In this document: one piece after another, positions 62,869 through 64,000 of the stretch
Layout: each line of letters opens with the position of its first letter
How positions within the stretch are numbered: position 1 is the stretch's first letter
Origin: Erigeron canadensis
Taxonomy: Eukaryota; Streptophyta; Magnoliopsida; Asterales; Asteraceae
DNA length: 64,000 nucleotides
Assembly: GCF_010389155.1 (NCBI RefSeq)
Contig: NC_057761.1
Span: forward strand, 22,136,501-22,200,500
Direction: 5' to 3'
The notes under the pieces: model-generated
Database searches by the model: none
What the model saw: only the letters and a program-made list of their open reading frames with translations
Told to the model about the DNA's origin: nothing
Program-made: the position numbers and the translations under genes

Positions 62869-64000
62869 TGTTGGAAGATAAAACTAAATATCTTTAAACA
62901 TAAGTACGCAACGGAAGCAAATAAAACCATGTAATCAAATAATTAACCTTACAATAGGATTAAGGAATACCTCTTAATGTAGATATTAAAGTGAAGAACT
63001 TTAAAAGGATTTGAAGTAAATCCCTCTATGATCGCACACTAGACACCTCTTATATCGTATGCTAGTACCTTGACCACGAACCGAACAACACTTTGTTTAA
63101 ACCCTTTGCTAGCTAAGAACCAAAAATCCCAAAACCCTTTGGAGAGGGGTTTCAGCCGAGAGAAAAAAGAGGGAGAGAAGGAGAGATTTTTTTGTGTGTT
63201 AATTAATTGAAAACTCTTGAATTAAGCCCTCTATATATAGGGAATAATTAGAGTTTAATATCTTGGAAAACAAGTTAAATCAAGGCCTAAAAAGCCTCTC
63301 AAAAACCGGCCCCCCTTAGTCCAAATTAGAGTCCAACCCTAATTATCTTATTTCACAATTAAACCTCCTTCTAATTAACTTAAATACAATTAACCCTTTA
63401 ACTTATTTAAATTAATGATTTTGTGATCAAACTAAATAACATATTACTTTAATATATTAATTAATAATATAGAGTTACCGTGTCATTTCGTGTGACTCCG
63501 TAGGCTTAAATCATTTCCGGACATATGTTCATTTTACGTGATCAGCTCCCACTTGAGCTCGTAATAAATGAAGGTAGTAACATTGGTTAGCGTCTAACAA
63601 CACGCCAAAGCTCCCAGAAATATTTAAGTATAGTTTCTTAAACTATATTAAAATGGTTGAGGCATTTATGATCCCTTTGTTCAGATACCGAGTTAAACAT
63701 GAATATGAATCAATGTCATTTCATGATTTATCAATTTTGTTTCTTATTTCATCAATACTTAAGATTACTAAATATAATCGAGACACATCTGGATTCATTT
63801 GGACATGGCCATGTAAACATCTTAAATAGTCCCAAACATCTGGATTCATTTGGACATGGCCGTGTAAACATCTTAAATAGTCCCAATGAGGGGTCCAGTA
63901 GTATCATTCTGCAACTATCAGTTGGAGGAACAAATCCTGTATTGACTACACGTGTCAGTCATCATACTTCACTACACTTTCTGAAAATAGCCCTTTATGT
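62869..64000 (-). mobile_element. partial LTR retrotransposon, 3' LTR plus internal end
   Basis: LTR about 62869-63544 (TGTTGGAAGATAAAAC ... TTTTACGTGATCA). To the right, GCTCCCACTT is the complement of a polypurine tract (AAGTGGGAGC on the minus strand), so the element lies on the minus strand with its internal part to the right, beyond the window. The visible 460 bp of interior have no long ORF and contain a 51-bp tandem duplication. The family is related to the solo LTR in the peroxidase intron. Confidence 0.7.
63785..63886. repeat. 51-bp tandem duplication
   Basis: ACATCTGGATTCATTTGGAC at 63785 recurs at 63836; one base differs (GGCCATG/GGCCGTG). Confidence 0.92.

Overview
This is nuclear DNA of a flowering plant, very probably a eudicot. 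The evidence is three intron-containing plant genes (nuclear poly(A) polymerase, a DUF599 membrane protein, a class III secretory peroxidase), AT-rich intergenic DNA, and many Ty1/copia and Ty3/gypsy retrotransposons primed with initiator tRNA-Met. The style of several LTRs is reminiscent of Asteraceae, but that is an impression, not a proof. There are no bacterial genes, and I see no rRNA, tRNA or CRISPR.

Left part (1-12.1 kb): a minus-strand copia element (gag, integrase, start of RT, one LTR) runs off the left edge. Next to it is a plus-strand, non-autonomous LTR element arranged LTR-internal-LTR-internal-LTR (5453-10657), bounded by a perfect 5-bp target duplication. It carries an unrecognised ORF that can be read through a perfect-phase intron in both copies. 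It sits inside what looks like an older gypsy LTR.

Middle (12.1-43.8 kb): 12-19 kb is gene-poor. At 19.7-24.3 kb is a decayed minus-strand gypsy element whose integrase zinc motif is cut exactly where an array of six 7-bp-stem hairpins begins. At 25.5-33.2 kb is a nest: a Mutator-like pair of long terminal inverted repeats with a near-perfect 9-bp duplication encloses a dead copia element (itself holding a solo LTR and a MITE) and a second solo LTR. At 33.5-37.9 kb is the most unusual object, a giant foldback whose arms are arrays of the 18-bp palindrome AAAATCAAATTTGATTTT, around a centre of three GC-richer repeats. A 2.7-kb solo LTR (39.8-42.4 kb) and Helitron-like termini follow.

Right part (43.8-64 kb): the genic part. 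A 12-exon nuclear poly(A) polymerase gene (44693-50880, 729 aa), a 2-exon DUF599 gene (54821-56733, 240 aa) and a 4-exon peroxidase (60022-62588, 332 aa) are all on the plus strand and intact at sequence level. Foldback MITEs fill the spaces between them. A solo LTR with a perfect target duplication lies in peroxidase intron 3, and a related LTR with part of its element closes the window. The three genes have unrelated functions (mRNA polyadenylation, unknown membrane role, cell-wall/apoplast redox) and do not form a pathway.
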